Source: Chinchilla lanigera (Eukaryota; Chordata; Mammalia; Rodentia; Chinchillidae). Taken from it: 64,000 nucleotides of DNA. The stretch is from NCBI RefSeq assembly GCF_000276665.1, contig NW_004955429.1, positions 4,207,213 to 4,271,212 on the forward strand, written 5' to 3'. A program made the translations under genes and the position numbers. The notes below the pieces were generated by a model. It saw only the letters and a program-made list of their open reading frames with translations, made no database searches and had not been told where the DNA came from. Positions 13,321 to 25,660 of the stretch are shown piece after piece. Position 1 is the stretch's first letter. The number at the start of each line of letters is the position of its first letter.

Positions 13321-13411
13321 TATTTTTCTTTTTGTCTTTGTACCAGGAATCAAGCTCAGGACTTTGCACTGGCCAGGCAGGCACTGTGCCACTGGGCTAT
13401 ATCCCTAGCTT
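13321..13411 (-). mobile_element. ID-like SINE
   Basis: taccaggaatcaagctcagg, then ccaggcaggcactgtgccac and ctatatccctagc. T-rich sequence on the left is the tail. Confidence 0.88.
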
Positions 13412-13954
13412 AATTTACTTTCTAATTTAGGATTTTAAACTTAATCCATTCACACTTGTTCTTTAGGAATAAACTATATTTATTAAATTAAGTGGTACAT
13501 TTATATTTGATGGAGAGCTTCTTGGAAGTATATTCATTAATTTGAAGTTAGCTTTTACTGTTGCCCTTTATATTTCAAACATTAGGAGCATTAAATCAAG
13601 CTATTTTTCTTTCTAATAAAAAATAAAGCAATGATTCAGGATCTATTATTAGTTATACTAGTTAGGTAAGAGTTTTTGTTATAAAATATTTTGTTTTACA
13701 TGCATATGTACACATAATAGAGGATATAGAGAACAAGTTGATAAAACAACAAATAAACATCTCCATGAGAAAATATTAGCTCACTTACATGAAGTAGCTT
13801 TTACAGACTGTAGGTTTTTTTAAGAACTATTCCACCGATATGTTTACTAATGCAGAAATTCTAACTGACCAAAGGTTCCATTTACACTTATCAGGTTTTT
13901 AAGAAGAAATGTATTGAGTACCCCTTGGTTGCTTGGCACTGTGAATACATTATC

Positions 13955-14067
13955 TTATTTTTATTTTCTATTATTATTATTATCATTATTATTTGTGCTG
14001 GGAATTGAACTCAGGACCTTTCACTTGCCAGGCAGGCACTTGTGCCATGGAGCTATATCCCTGGCCC
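13955..14067 (-). mobile_element. ID-like SINE with (ATT)n tail
   Basis: An ATT/ATC-rich tail (to 13993) precedes the antisense body: gctgggaattgaactcagga, ccaggcaggcacttgtgcca, gctatatccctggccc. Confidence 0.88.
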
Positions 14068-14079
14068 AAATATATTATC

Positions 14080-14220
14080 TTATATAAGCTCACAATAACC
14101 TGAAGAAGCAAAAACTGACATCTTCATTGAACAGATGCAAGAAATAAAGCAAAGGAATTAAGAAATTTATCCAAAGTCTGATGACAGATGGTAGAGTCTG
14201 TTTTAAAGCTGAGTTGTGTT
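14080..14220 (-). mobile_element. Possible MIR fragment
   Basis: tcattgaacagatgcaagaa, then aaggaattaagaaatttatc fits an antisense MIR core loosely. Confidence 0.4.
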
Positions 14221-14297
14221 GGAGTGAAAAGCTTGAAACAATGCACCATAAACGTTTTACTAACCTAGGTATTACTTTATGGACTCAATGTTTTGTT

Positions 14298-14379
14298 TTC
14301 TTTTTCAGTACTGGTAATTGAACTTAGGCCCTTACACTTTCCAGGCAGGCACTTGTGCCACGGAGCTATATCCTAGCCC
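14298..14379 (-). mobile_element. ID-like SINE
   Basis: tactggtaattgaacttagg, then ccaggcaggcacttgtgcca and gagctatatcctagccc. Confidence 0.88.
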
Positions 14380-14572
14380 TGTACTCACCTTTAAAGCTAC
14401 CTTATTTTAAAGTAGTCTATAGTGAAGAATTAATCACAAATTCAAATTGAGTTTATTTATTAGTTTCCATTACTAAGCTTTTAACATATGTTCTCTAGTA
14501 TTCTTTTCCCTTAAACCTCAAAGCATCTTAACAATAAAATTTTACTCACTTTTCATTTTAAAAAATCAAATA

Positions 14573-14657
14573 GGGCCAGCAATATTGCTCAGTGGCATAG
14601 TGCCTGCCTAACAAGTACGAGGTCCTGAGTTCAATTTCCAGTACAAAAAAAAAAAAA
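14573..14657 (+). mobile_element. ID-like SINE
   Basis: gggccagcaatattgctcag, then gtgcctgcctaacaagtacg, gagttcaatttccagtac and an A tail. Confidence 0.88.
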
Positions 14658-17600
14658 TCAAAAATTGTACTTACTACAGTTTTTCATTGAAGAAGGAAAT
14701 TTAAATTTAGGAAAACATACCAAAAGCCTTAAAATATTTATTCCCTCTAATTTAAAAATTCCATTTCTAGAGAATTTACCCTCTAGAAATAATTTAAATG
14801 GCATAATTGTTTTATTACAAACATTTGTACATATATACTTTTAAACATCAAAATCTGTGAGCAATATAAATATATTGGGAAATGGTTAAATAAATGATGG
14901 CATTGCTATTTCAAGTGATGTTTACATTTCATTATACCATGGAAAAACACTCATGTTATGTGTTTATTTTACTTGGAGTGTGAAGCAGAGAAGAAGGGTG
15001 TAGGACTAAAGACCAAGCATTTAGTCACAACTACGTAAAATAAACTTTCCAGAGTCACAAAACTGGAAGATACCAACATATGTCTAAAGTGCCTTTATAT
15101 TGTGTTGCTACTTTTTCTACATTTCCAAACTGGAACCGAATTTCAGATGCTCATTAAAATAGAAAATACTTTTTCATTTTCTTTTGTTAAAAGTTGTAAA
15201 CAGAATGGCTAACATTTTGCAAATCTAACCTCCAAGTCAGGTTGAACTTTCCACCAGTCCGAGAGGAACGCTTGAAGGAGCGCGCATAGTTAAGAGATTC
15301 CCTAATTGGGAAACAAAAAGACCTCAGTTTTTCTATATACAAACCACAGGACTGTTAATATGGGTGCTGCAATAGACTCCGATTGTCTTACCTGCAGCAG
15401 AGAGCTCTGTGGAAAGAACCGGAAACCTAGTTTGTTCACACCCTGGTGTGATGTGTGATACCACTCCCTGCCTTTGCTTCCCAGTTCCCCAGGTCATTCT
15501 ACATTTTGCTTATGCAAGCCACTGCCCTGTCACTGAGAGAGACAAAAGCCAACTGCCATGAGATGGCTTTCATTTCTCTTCTACCAGAGGCTCATTTTGT
15601 TCACACCTGGGGGCACAGAAGGTAACAACAGGGGTAGTAGTGGGGCAGGTAGAAATATTTCGTATCTTCTAGGAGTAATATAAAGTTTCAGGTCAACTTG
15701 AATGATGGCCTGACCACAAAGCCAGAGTCTTTCAGAGGATGAAAAAGGGCCTAAGTCACATCCCTTCAAATTCATTTTGCATACTTTTAAAAAGAAAGGA
15801 TATCAATGCATAGTTTGGGGAAAAATCTTATACTGAAAATACATATTCCTATTAGTCTATCTTTAAAACCATATACTTGAACATAACATTAAAAGCATAA
15901 ATTTAAATATTTTATAATAATGAAAAAAATGTAAAACATCTATAAAACATCCCCAAAACAGGTTCTCACGGTCAACAAAGCTTAGGAAGCATTTCATTTT
16001 GCAATAACCTTGTTGAACATTGGCTATTGGCATACATACTTTGGATAGTGCTGCTTAAGCAGCTCAATGTTCATCGTCACCTCTTCTGTTTTCTCAGTCC
16101 CTGCCATCCTCAAACCACAGCGCCCCAACCTCTTTTGAGGTCCTACTTTGCAACCCAGAACTTGGCACTAACTAGACCCATGGGTATTACACATCAACTC
16201 AAATCTGAAGAGATAGCTAAGAGAATAAACAGCTCTTTCCCATTCTAGGAAGTCCTGACTCTTCCTAGGATACCAGCCAAAGTTAAGGAGGCTCCTTTTA
16301 TTTCTGCATGGTTTGGGGGTTTGGGCTTTTGAAGTGGACATCTCCCCTCATTAGAAACTCAGCACTGGCTGAGGCATCAGTTAATCCTTCCTAGGCAGCC
16401 CTGGCAGCATTAGATGCTAATCTGTTCATTCATAAGCACAGAGGATTGTGTCAGGGTCATGTATGTAACTTCTGCCTCCAGCCCTGTGGATTTATTTAGT
16501 GCTTAGTCCTGAGTTCCTGCAGCTGTGTCCTTTCAGTGACTGCTTTATGATGGCCAAGAGAGTTGAGGTCAGCTGCCAGGACTCTGAGATCTGGAGGAAC
16601 ACATGGACACATTATTCTTTTTCTCTGAAGCTATCCCGTTCCGGTCAGATGGGGAGATAGAGGGAAGATATCTCTGAAGCAGCCCAGCACTTACTGCCGA
16701 TCATATTGCCCATGTTTGATTGCGAGAGAGCAGGTTTCAACCTACCCTCAGAAATTCTCGTATACAAAACCTAATTCTGAGCATAGCTCCTGGCTGTATT
16801 TGTAAGAACTAGGAGAGAACTATTCATTATTTTCTTTACTCTAAGACCACACATTGAGTCCAGTCTGCTTCAAACAACAGGCCAGGAAAGACGGGTTACT
16901 ATGCTAATTGAATATTAATGAGGCTTTTGGTTAAGTTGTTTTTGTTTGAATATGTGGCAACTATATTTCTTTTTTACTTTATTTATATAGGGGGAAATTT
17001 ACCTCAAGGATAGCAATATTCTTGCTGAGACCTACTATCTGGGAGAAAATATCTTGCTGCTTTTTCTTTTGTACTTATAACATTTGCAAAGTGTTTTGTT
17101 CAGCACTATGGAAAAGCAAAATATCATCATCATTATTACTGGCCTTTGTCCACGGTGGATTTCATCCAGATTCTAACCAGTAACTCTGTGACTAACAATC
17201 TGAGTCACTGAGTTTCAGACATTTGTGTGTTTCAGCACAATTCCCAGGCTAAACTTTTTTAAAAACTTATTTTCATGTTTCAGGACACTGAATGTCTCAA
17301 GTGCCCTTTGAATCTCCAATCTGGTGTCCCTGAGTATCTGGCCAGGAACAGGTAGGTAGACAGGTCGAGTTGCTTCTTCAATAACAGATTCATACTGGCA
17401 AAAGCCAAAGATTTTCCAAAATGTTAAAGATTAGTATGTGCTTCCAGGACAAAAGTCTACAGTCTGATGGAGAATTCAGTTAATTATAAATATTTGTGTT
17501 TTCACCATGGTAGCAGCCCAAAATGCAGAATTTAAGAAGCAGAGAATCTACAACTAAAAGGTGATAAAGAGAGTGCCAGAAAAATGCAAACATATTTACT

Positions 17601-18549
17601 AGTTGCTAACTTTGCACATCTTTACTCTTATAGCTCCTTTAAAGAATTATCAGATAATGGACAGTCCGAGTTAAAATATCATTTATGGAAAATTCCACTA
17701 TTTTAATAATTTTCTCATTTTCTGTATCTATTCCCATGCCTATTCCCAGTCCCAAGTGATCCCAACACTTTAACTGTCCCTGATGAAATTCCTTAACATT
17801 TTCAATAGAATAACTTTACATACATTTGGTCATACATTTTCGTAGCATCTCAGGTTAACAATAAAATTCTCTTCCATGTTACATCATGTTAATATCATAT
17901 GCAATAGAGAAGAAATATATTGTACACTTTTATGGAAAATTGAAACATATTACATTGAGGTAACTGGCTTAAACTCACTGGCTGAAGTCACATGGATTGT
18001 TACTAGTCCAAAAATTAGAATCCTAGTCCAAAGTTATTCCACACCATATGTAACAGAAATTTGAGATTTAAAAATAATTTTTTCACCTCTAATTCCTCCT
18101 CATAATGTAAGATTAAGAATAAAGCCTGGGCAAGGGCATTGTTATTCTTCCATACTGGTATTTGCAAATACTATTTGTGATATCAAGTAGTATCACATTA
18201 CACAAATGATGTCCAAAGTATGCAACATAATCTGACAACACAAGATATTATAATATATAAAAATAATAAAATGATTCTGCTTTTTAAAAGCTATTTGTTC
18301 ATCATTTTGCGGTCTTTATACAATGACATACAAAGGTCTATATAGAATATTCCTAAAATTTTACACAGAATTTTCAAGCAAATTGCCTTTCTTCATGTGA
18401 ATTTATTGGCTTCTATGTTTAAATGAATGGACTCCCCAAGGGAAATAAAAAGATTTATCTGTATTTCCTTTATGTTTTACATAGTATTTGGATTGGGACC
18501 ACTTGTTGGTTTTTGACTTCTAGGTACGATGGCAACTACTTCTGTGACA
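14658..18549. other. Long single-copy-looking stretch upstream of the CpG island
   Basis: Nearly 3.9 kb free of SINEs, unusual for this window. I see no exon: in particular nothing resembling the last exons of ENKUR, which in other mammals is the neighbour on this side. Around 16900-16925 an AT-rich motif cluster (atgctaattgaatattaatg) could hold homeodomain sites. Distal regulatory DNA is possible but unproven. Confidence 0.45.
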
Positions 18550-18670
18550 TGTATGTGTGTGTGTATGCCCGCGTGTGCACGTACGTGCATGTGTGTATGT
18601 GATCGAGATTGAACCCAGATCCCTGCACATGCTAAAAGTGTGCTGTACCACCGAGCTACACTCGCAGCCC
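18550..18670 (-). mobile_element. ID-like SINE with GT-rich tail
   Basis: GT/GTAT/CGTG-rich tail at 18550-18600, then gagattgaacccagatccct, gcacatgctaaaagtgtgct and ccgagctacactcgcagcc. Confidence 0.8.
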
Positions 18671-19040
18671 TGTCACATATTTTGAAGTCCCTCACCCCTC
18701 AGTCTGGCCCATGTTCTCTCACTGTTCTTCTTGCGGCTAAGTTGGATATGGAAGCAGTGGTGTGTTAGAACACGGCTTGTGAGGCATCCCCAGCAGGGCC
18801 TCTCTCAGCTGCACAGCATTTCTACCCCAACCTGTCAGGAAGGGTGTGACCAGTGAAGCTGCATTCACCAGCTTCCAGAGAAAGGCCTGCAAACGTTATG
18901 TTCTATCATCCCCATAATGACAACACTTCGAAGTTGCAGGGATTTGCAGTGAAGTTAAGTTGTAAATATGTTCCTAGGCCTGGTCTTTGAAAATGAAAAT
19001 AGAAAATGCTCCTCTTATGTTTAGGAAAAGAAATGAGAAT

Positions 19041-19223
19041 CCGAGTGAATGCCTGTAATCCCAGCACTCGGGAAGGCTGAGGCAGGACAATAGTAAGTTC
19101 AAACCTAGGTTGGGCAATTTAGTAAGACCATCTCGAAAACTCAATAAATAATAAGGCTCAGGATAAAGCCTAGTTCGAAGGCCCGGGGTTCAATCCTCAG
19201 TACCAGATAAACAAACAAACAAA
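19041..19223 (+). mobile_element. B1 + ID dimeric SINE
   Basis: The B1 arm (gcctgtaatcccagcactcg, ggctgaggcaggac) is followed without a break by a degenerate ID arm (aaggctcaggataaagccta, gggttcaatcctcagtacc) and an A-rich tail. B1-ID fusions of this kind are known from squirrels and related rodents. It is older than most SINEs here. Confidence 0.75.
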
Positions 19224-20160
19224 TGGCTTAAAATAAGGACCCCTGACAAAGATTAAGCAAAACAGCGCACCAGGAAATGTCACCGATCTATGCATGTGGT
19301 CAGCAAGCTCTCAATCTACTCCTAGGGACACTGGGTGGCTCCCTTCTCCTGCACCTGCATTTAGGACAAGCGTTAACCGCCGGTGCTGTTGAACATGACA
19401 GGCTGCCGTCTCCCCATGACTAATATTTTTCCAACCTAGGGCCACATGAACTGATTGAAGTTATTTTTCCCTCCAATCAGGCAAAACAAGCATGCCTCTC
19501 CCCACGGTGAGCCAGAATTCGAAGACTTCACAAAGGCTTTTGGACAGGCCTGAGTCCAAAGAACTGTGTTCTGTGTTCCGTTCAGGGGTTCAAACCCGAA
19601 GCCGGGTCTGTGGAGCCTCTGGCGAGATAGCAGAGACAGGAATGAATCGTCGTAAATCGAAAGCAGGACTTGAGAGGGCAGGACAAAGAACGGGGCACTG
19701 GCTCGCTCGGGAGAAGGCTGGGGTTAGGCGTTGGATTTAACAACAGATTCATAAAGCAAGGATTCCTATCAGAGGGAAACCACCGCTCTCAGCCGCAACC
19801 CGAAACAATTACAATCTGCCCAGTGTCCCTGAGAAAGTGCCAACGCAGACAGTCATCTGTGAAGCCTCCTCTGCCCCCTGCCCGACGCAGACACAAAGCA
19901 GGGCGCAGGCCCAGCACCGCGCTCAGGTCGGGGACAAAAGCAGTGGGGAAGCTCTCCCCACGCCCGGCCGCGGCTGGAGGGTGCGAACCCGCCCGCACAC
20001 ACGTCGTCCACCGCGGCGCCGCAGAGGGCGCGGTACCCGGCTCCCACCGCACTTGCTGGGGATAAACGGGCGCAGAGAACCGGCAGGGCGGAGCCGAGAG
20101 ACTCCTCGGGGGAGGGCCCGCTGACGGTGCGCCTCTCCGGGAAGCCGGGTCGCCGCGGGC

Positions 20161-20295
20161 NNNNNNNNNNNNNNNNNNNNNNNNNNNNNNNNNNNNNNNN
20201 NNNNNNNNNNNNNNNNNNNNNNNNNNNNNNNNNNNNNNNNNNNNNNNNNNNNNNNNNNNNNNNNNNNNNNNNNNNNNNNNNNNNNNNNNNNNNNN
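20161..20295. other. Assembly gap (135 N)
   Basis: A run of N interrupts the GC-rich CpG island immediately before the visible part of PRTFDC1 exon 1. It hides the 5' UTR and probably the first two bases of the start codon. The length is not a round placeholder, so it may be an estimate. Confidence 1.
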
Positions 20296-20339
20296 GGCCC
20301 GGAGCGCGGAGCAGGCGCCGGACCCCGCGCCGCGGCGTG
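20294..20339 (+). CDS. PRTFDC1: PRTFDC1 exon 1, coding part (start codon partly in gap)
   Basis: From 20297 the frame reads A-R-S-A-E-Q-A-P-D-P, which aligns with the N-terminus of human PRTFDC1 (A-G-S-S-E-E-A-P-D-Y after Met). The g at 20296 would be the last base of ATG, with A and T hidden in the gap. A candidate donor GTAATT begins at 20340. In this frame exon 1 ends one base past a codon boundary, but exon 2 needs phase 0. Skipping one base in the GC-rich tract at about 20329-20333 would restore G-R-G-V, so a one-base insertion (or a two-base deletion) is likely. Being next to a gap, this indel could be an assembly error. Confidence 0.6.
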
Positions 20340-21123
20340 GTAATTGCAAACTCCAGACTCGGGCTGAGCCTGCGCCCCACCCGCGCCCTGCCCGCCACTC
20401 CCCTTCTCGGCACCCTGCTCTCGGACGAAATGCTTGGGATGCCTTCGAGGACAGCCGGCCCCTGGGTCTTTCTTCCCTCCGGGCGGGGATCGCGTCCACC
20501 GCACAGCCCGGCCTCCCCTCCCTGTCCTCAGCTGACAAAGCACCCGCAGGTCGCCCCCTCCGCGGCGTTCTTGGTCCCCCGCGCCCCCGCAAGGCGCTGT
20601 TCTCCGCCTCGGGGCCTGATCCCCCTCCTGCTGGCCACCCGGAGCCCCTTGTGCGAGCCGGCGGGCTGGGGGACCCCGCCTGTCTCTCGGGAGCTGCCTC
20701 CTTTGCGCTGCCTCCTGGCTCCTCCCAAATTTTGTTTTCAAAAATGACCCTGAGGATCCTTCGCTGGCCGCTGGAAATAAAGTAGTTCAAGTGCACGGAG
20801 GAGTTGGAGCTTTGAAGCCTTTGAACCTGGGGTCGGCCGCTACACCTCTGAGCTCGATTCTTGGGACAGGCTGGTGGCCTTGAGTTGGCCTGTGCCTTGC
20901 CTATAAATGGAGAGATTGCGACGGGGCCTGTGGAGAGAGTGGGAGAGGATGTGTGGGCGATTGTCTGGTAATCTGGACTGCAGAGGGGCAGGCCCGAGCC
21001 TCTTGGACCTGGCACTACTCAAGGTGTTGGCCAGAGGATTCCCATCTCTGAGTCCGAGGTGGTTATGCCTGTGCCAGGTTTAAAGTGAAAAATGGGGAAG
21101 GTGTTGGGTGGGGTTCCTTTACC

Positions 21124-21219
21124 TTTTTTTTTTTGGTTTTTCTCTGGTACCAGGAACCGAACTCACGACCTTGAGCTTGCAGGCAGGCACTTTTGCTGCT
21201 GAGCTAAATCCCCAGCCCC
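21124..21219 (-). mobile_element. ID-like SINE in intron 1
   Basis: T tail, tctctggtaccaggaaccga, cttgcaggcaggcac, gctgagctaaatccccagcc. Confidence 0.92.
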
Positions 21220-21387
21220 TTCCTTTACCATTAAGATTTGCCTTTCAGGGCTCAGCATGTAATTCACAGATAATCTGTTTATGTAAATGAATGGGCTGGA
21301 TTAGCATGCATGGGCTGGGGAAGGAAACACCTCAGATAGAACTGTTCAGGTTGAAACTCGTAGCTCAGTTCTTAACTGAACAGCAGG

Positions 21388-21469
21388 GGGGGCGGGATAT
21401 AGCTCAGTGGCCTAAGCGCAAGGTCCAGAGTTCAATTCCGGTACCCGCCCCCAACCCCCCCAAAAAAAC
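21388..21469 (+). mobile_element. ID-like SINE, internally deleted
   Basis: gggcgggatatagctcagtg runs directly into cctaagcgcaaggtccagag, so the usual cctgcctggcaag segment is missing. It is flanked by acagcagg on both sides, the probable target duplication. Confidence 0.85.
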
Positions 21470-22924
21470 ACAGCAGGACTTTTCCTTTTTAAAGGAGAAG
21501 GGTTTAGGTATCTATTCATTCTGCATGTTGCATGACCTGCTGGATTCTGAGTGGTTTAGTTTTGGCCATGCAGCACGGAACAAGGCAAAGGAAAGGACCT
21601 GCCTTCGTACAACCTGCATTCTAAACGAACACAGGCGAGCGATGTGAGAAAAGAAATAAGACGATTTGGGAGAGTGATGTGTGCCATGGAAACAGGGCAA
21701 CCAGCTACTTGGAGGAGGCTGGGAGTGGTGCTTTTGCCTAGGTGATCAGGATGGATGTCGGCCTGACATTTGGGCCTAGATTGGGAGGGTAAATAGGAAG
21801 TAGCCATGTGAGGACGCCAAGGCACAGGGCCCCACGCCAAATGCAAAGGAATCGTCTCACGAATTCACGTTCTTTCAAAAATTGCTTCAGTCACCATAGG
21901 GACTATGGACGGGACTAGGAGTGGAAAAAGTGCGAAGGGAATGAAAATGTAAAAAGGGAAGTCATTAAGTGTAACTCTTAAGTCTGTAGGGCTCACAGGC
22001 CAGTATACACCACTGATGATTTGAAACTCATATTTGGAGTTCAGAAAAGTGTTGGGATAGACTTAGAAAACATCAGCAAAAAGTAATATTCAATATTTGG
22101 AAATGACATCCAGTAAAAATTTTAAAAAGCTCTTAAGGACAGATGCCGGGAAAGGCCCAAATTTAAGAGGCAGACTAGGTGGGGAGAAGCCTGGTTAAGG
22201 GGAGGTAGGAGGTAGCTACCCAGAGAATGGGAGTTCTGTGGAAGCGGGCTGGAAGGGGTGGTTCCTGAGGTCACTGAGAGTGTCCCACATAGCAGAGGAG
22301 CAAGCAGCACAATGGTGGGAAAGGGAATATCATATTTAACAATCACAAAACCATTAGTGGTAGGAATTGTAACCATCCAATGTTTACAATGTAATACTAT
22401 CATATACTACAAGGTACACTTACAAGTAAAAGAATGTGGTACATCTAGGTTACTCCCAGGATCCTCAGTTATTAATGCTTAAAAAACAAATGAGAGAACA
22501 GTATAAATAGTCCAATCTGTTACTGTCAACGGACGCTCTCTTGAAAGCAAGGTAATTTGGTGAACGATGCAAAGAGCCAGTGAGAGAACTGGGTGGAAGG
22601 AGAAATTGCTTGCGTCACTCCTGTGGGTCTGGAGACATGGATGGTTGCTAAACCAAGAAGGGCTCCATAAAATAACCAATGCAGGATGGAAATGCTCCTC
22701 TATTTACGTTCTTTTCTCCTGTAAAACCTGGGCCTCTGTGGACTAGAAGCAGGATGGAAGCAGTTCAGAGAGAATTCAGGAAGCTGCTGGAAGAAATGTG
22801 GTGTAGGGAGGGAGGGTCAGGAAAGCTGGAGAGAGTGAGCATACTGGAGGAAGAACTGTTAAGGATGGGCGTGCAAAGAGGACAAAGCGAAGTTTTAGCA
22901 CTGGTGGAATAAACGGGGAAGTAT

Positions 22925-23130
22925 TCATAGCAAGCATTTATGGAGCACTTCCTGTGTGCTTTTATTTTAGTATTCATTTAATCTTCATAGATCTGAGAGG
23001 TAGGCCTGTTATACTTCCTGTTTTACAGAGGAAAAAACTGAGACACTAAGAATATGCAGATCCTCCAGGTCACCCATACTAGTAAATGGAAGAAGCAGAA
23101 TTTGAATCAACTTTCAGATACCTTTCTACT
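22925..23130 (-). mobile_element. MIR element
   Basis: Antisense MIR order: gcatttatggagcacttcct, tgttttacagaggaaaaaac, gagacactaagaatatgcag, then agtaaatggaagaagcagaa. Confidence 0.85.
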
Positions 23131-24054
23131 TATGCTGTGATTCCCGGGAAGAATTCCATAGGTAGGGACTCTCCAGAGAACTGTGACTACGTAGCTAAAC
23201 TAGAACAAATATGTAGTTTGAGGTGACAGGTGACAAAGCTGTAAGATAGAATGATTGGAATCATCATCAAATGTAGGTCTGGCAATAAATCACCCAAAGG
23301 ATTGTCTAGAAATGCAGTGGAGAAAAAAATTCTGAATTGGCAGAAACTTGGTGATAAAGATAGCAAGGAGAATAGAAAAAAAATGATTTAAGCTTGATGA
23401 GAGAAGTATAATTTGTGCAAAAGAAGCAACTATTAAGAGATTTAAGGTGGTTATCACCTACAAGTGGCTTTCAATTGAATCAGGCAGGTAGTGCTTAGTA
23501 GATTACTAACAATAAATGGTAACATATACCAATTGCCAAATAAGAGATCTAGAGACCTCAAGTTCAGAAGTTCTGCTTGGAATTGGTTGTCCCTTGATAG
23601 GAAGCTGATAAGGTCTCCAGATTCCTGTTCCGGCCTGTTTGTTCCTTCTCAGGGGGAGATGAGCTCTTCTTTGTCCAACTGGCTGTTCTGAGTCAGGTTA
23701 TCAGACATTTTTGTTTCTCAGTTGAGTTTGATTTTTACCAAAGCATTACCCAAAGAGCCATGATGCTACCTACACAAAAGAATTTAGTAGGAGGAAGAGA
23801 AAATTCTGAAATGGGTGTTTTGCTTGTGTTCTGGATGACTCTCCCCCTCCCCCTTGTCTCTCCTACCTACTCCCATGGGGATGGGGTGGCAGTGTGAGGG
23901 TGAGTAATCAGGTACATGTGTATCTTAAACAGCTTTGCTGGAGTGTGATGGGTTTAACTGCTGAGTGCCGAACCCACTGCAGAAGTGGAAGGCATGTGGG
24001 AGATGATGTGGTCTGTGCTCCCCTCACTCTTCTGGTTGCAGAACCCCTGACCCT

Positions 24055-24159
24055 TCTTTTTTTTTTTTTTTTTTGGTTTTTCTCCGGTGCCGGGAACCAA
24101 ACTCACGACCTTGCGCTTGCCAGGCAGGCGCTTTGCTGCTGAGCTAAATCCCCAGCCCC
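24055..24159 (-). mobile_element. ID-like SINE
   Basis: Long T tail, tctccggtgccgggaaccaa, ccttgcgcttgccaggcagg and gctgagctaaatccccagcc. Among the least diverged copies. Confidence 0.93.
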
Positions 24160-25134
24160 GCCCCCGACCTTTATTTTAGCACCACTTTTACCCATTGTTC
24201 TCAGTATGTGCTTCCAAGGTGGTCACCTGTCGCAGTCCACTGCCCTCCAAGGTTCTGGGTCTTGGCCAGGGCCAATTGGTGCTCTTCCCAGGATTCTAGG
24301 AGTCGAGTGTAAGAGATGAGACTGCTTGCTTTGCTGGCAGGGGAGTAGACATGAGCCCGAAAGCCAGTGACAATGGCTTACCGAGGAGAACAGGCCCAAT
24401 TGTATGAAGTTCAGAGGTAGATGAAAGCAGAGATGAACTGCTTATGTGCGCTTCCAGACTGTTTTCTTCTGTGGGGCAAAACCTGAACCTGAAATAAATA
24501 GTCTAAGCAAAAAAGAAAATATATTTTTAAAGACTTGGAAAGAAGGTTTTCAATAACATCTTCAAATGAGAACAGGAGACTCAGAATTAGTTCTGGGATT
24601 TGGATTCTGTATAAAATGACTAAGTTAATGTGTTTGTCACTTCCCCAGCTTGGCGATGTTTTGCCCCTTTGAACAAAAGAAGCATTGTGCTGAATAAACT
24701 TAGAGCATATTATCTGTGATACTGAAACTATTTAAAGATTGCTCATTGGGACTTTTTTAAAAAAACAAGTGAATAATATAATTATCTAAGGTTCAAAGCA
24801 ACCTCCATCCCTCCAGGTTTAGACTTATTTACAACATGGTTCGCATGCACCATTAAAGATAACAAAGTATAAACCAGTGGTTCCTTCATCTCTAGTAATT
24901 TTCTTTCATCTCAACAGTGAAAATGCGATTTCAGATTAATTGGAAATAATGCCCATTTGGGCTTGGAATAGTTTTAGAGAAAGCCATTTCTCCCACTTCT
25001 AAAGTTTTACCTTTAATTAGGGTAATAAGACTTTGGCAAATAGCTTTGCCAAATAGCTTTGAGGTACATCTTTAAATAAAGTAAGACATAATTTGTAATT
25101 AAATGATTGATGTCCCAATTCCTCCAAATGGTTA

Positions 25135-25330
25135 ACATTTATTGTTTAAGTACTCTATGGATCTGATATGGATATGAGTCTTATACTCATTACCTATCTT
25201 ATTAAAGCCTCACAATTGCCAAAAGAGGCAAGTATTGATTTCATCTTATAGAGAAACACACCAAGTCTTAGAAAAGTGAATGCCCACAGTCCTACAGCCA
25301 CCAAACCTGTCCCAAATGTGTCAGACCTTT
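25135..25330 (-). mobile_element. MIR element
   Basis: acatttattgtttaagtact, then attaaagcctcacaattgcc, cttatagagaaacacaccaa and gtcctacagccacc. Confidence 0.75.
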
Positions 25331-25464
25331 AAGTTGATGGTATTGACCATGTACTCCATGCTACCTCTGATGTCATTACATTTTTTTATGTGTAGGTTTA
25401 TTTTATTATTTTCTTAACATCATTTCCCTTTTCTTGTCATTCATTTTGGCATTTTTGACTTCAT

Positions 25465-25660
25465 TTATTAGGCACTTATTATAACTAACCAATACTAGGT
25501 ACTGTAGTACATTATCTATTCTCTTTTACTCCTCCCTACCATCCAGGCTACAGTTTTATTGTGTCTTACTTTTAAAAAGTGGAAGTGGAGGACTGGATCT
25601 CAGAGAGGATAAAAGACTTCCCTAAAACAACAGTTATAAGAGTCATAGGCACACTTAGTG
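25465..25660 (-). mobile_element. Possible MIR element
   Basis: attaggcacttattataact, aggtactgtagtacattatc and ggatctcagagaggataaaa follow the antisense MIR layout. Confidence 0.55.

Larger units (their letters stand above)
19460..20760. promoter_or_regulatory. PRTFDC1: CpG island / PRTFDC1 promoter
   Basis: This is the only G+C-rich, CpG-dense block of the window; density is highest from about 19860 to 20730, while both flanks are AT-rich. It surrounds PRTFDC1 exon 1 and shows no TATA box at a plausible distance, as expected of a housekeeping-type CpG-island promoter. CpGs are still abundant, so the island has not decayed even though the gene looks broken. A 135-base run of N sits inside it. 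Long open frames here on both strands are a by-product of the missing AT-rich stop codons. The exact transcription start cannot be set from sequence. Confidence 0.85.

Noticed and set aside
1..19459. Search for the 3' end of ENKUR, the expected upstream neighbour
   Set aside because: No stretch encoding the conserved enkurin C-terminus was found; it probably lies further upstream.
19789..21015. Long minus-strand open frame (over 400 codons) across the CpG island
   Set aside because: It runs through 135 N and exists because GC-rich DNA lacks stop codons. Its composition is Arg/Gly/Ala/Pro-rich noise and overlaps PRTFDC1 exon 1 on the other strand.
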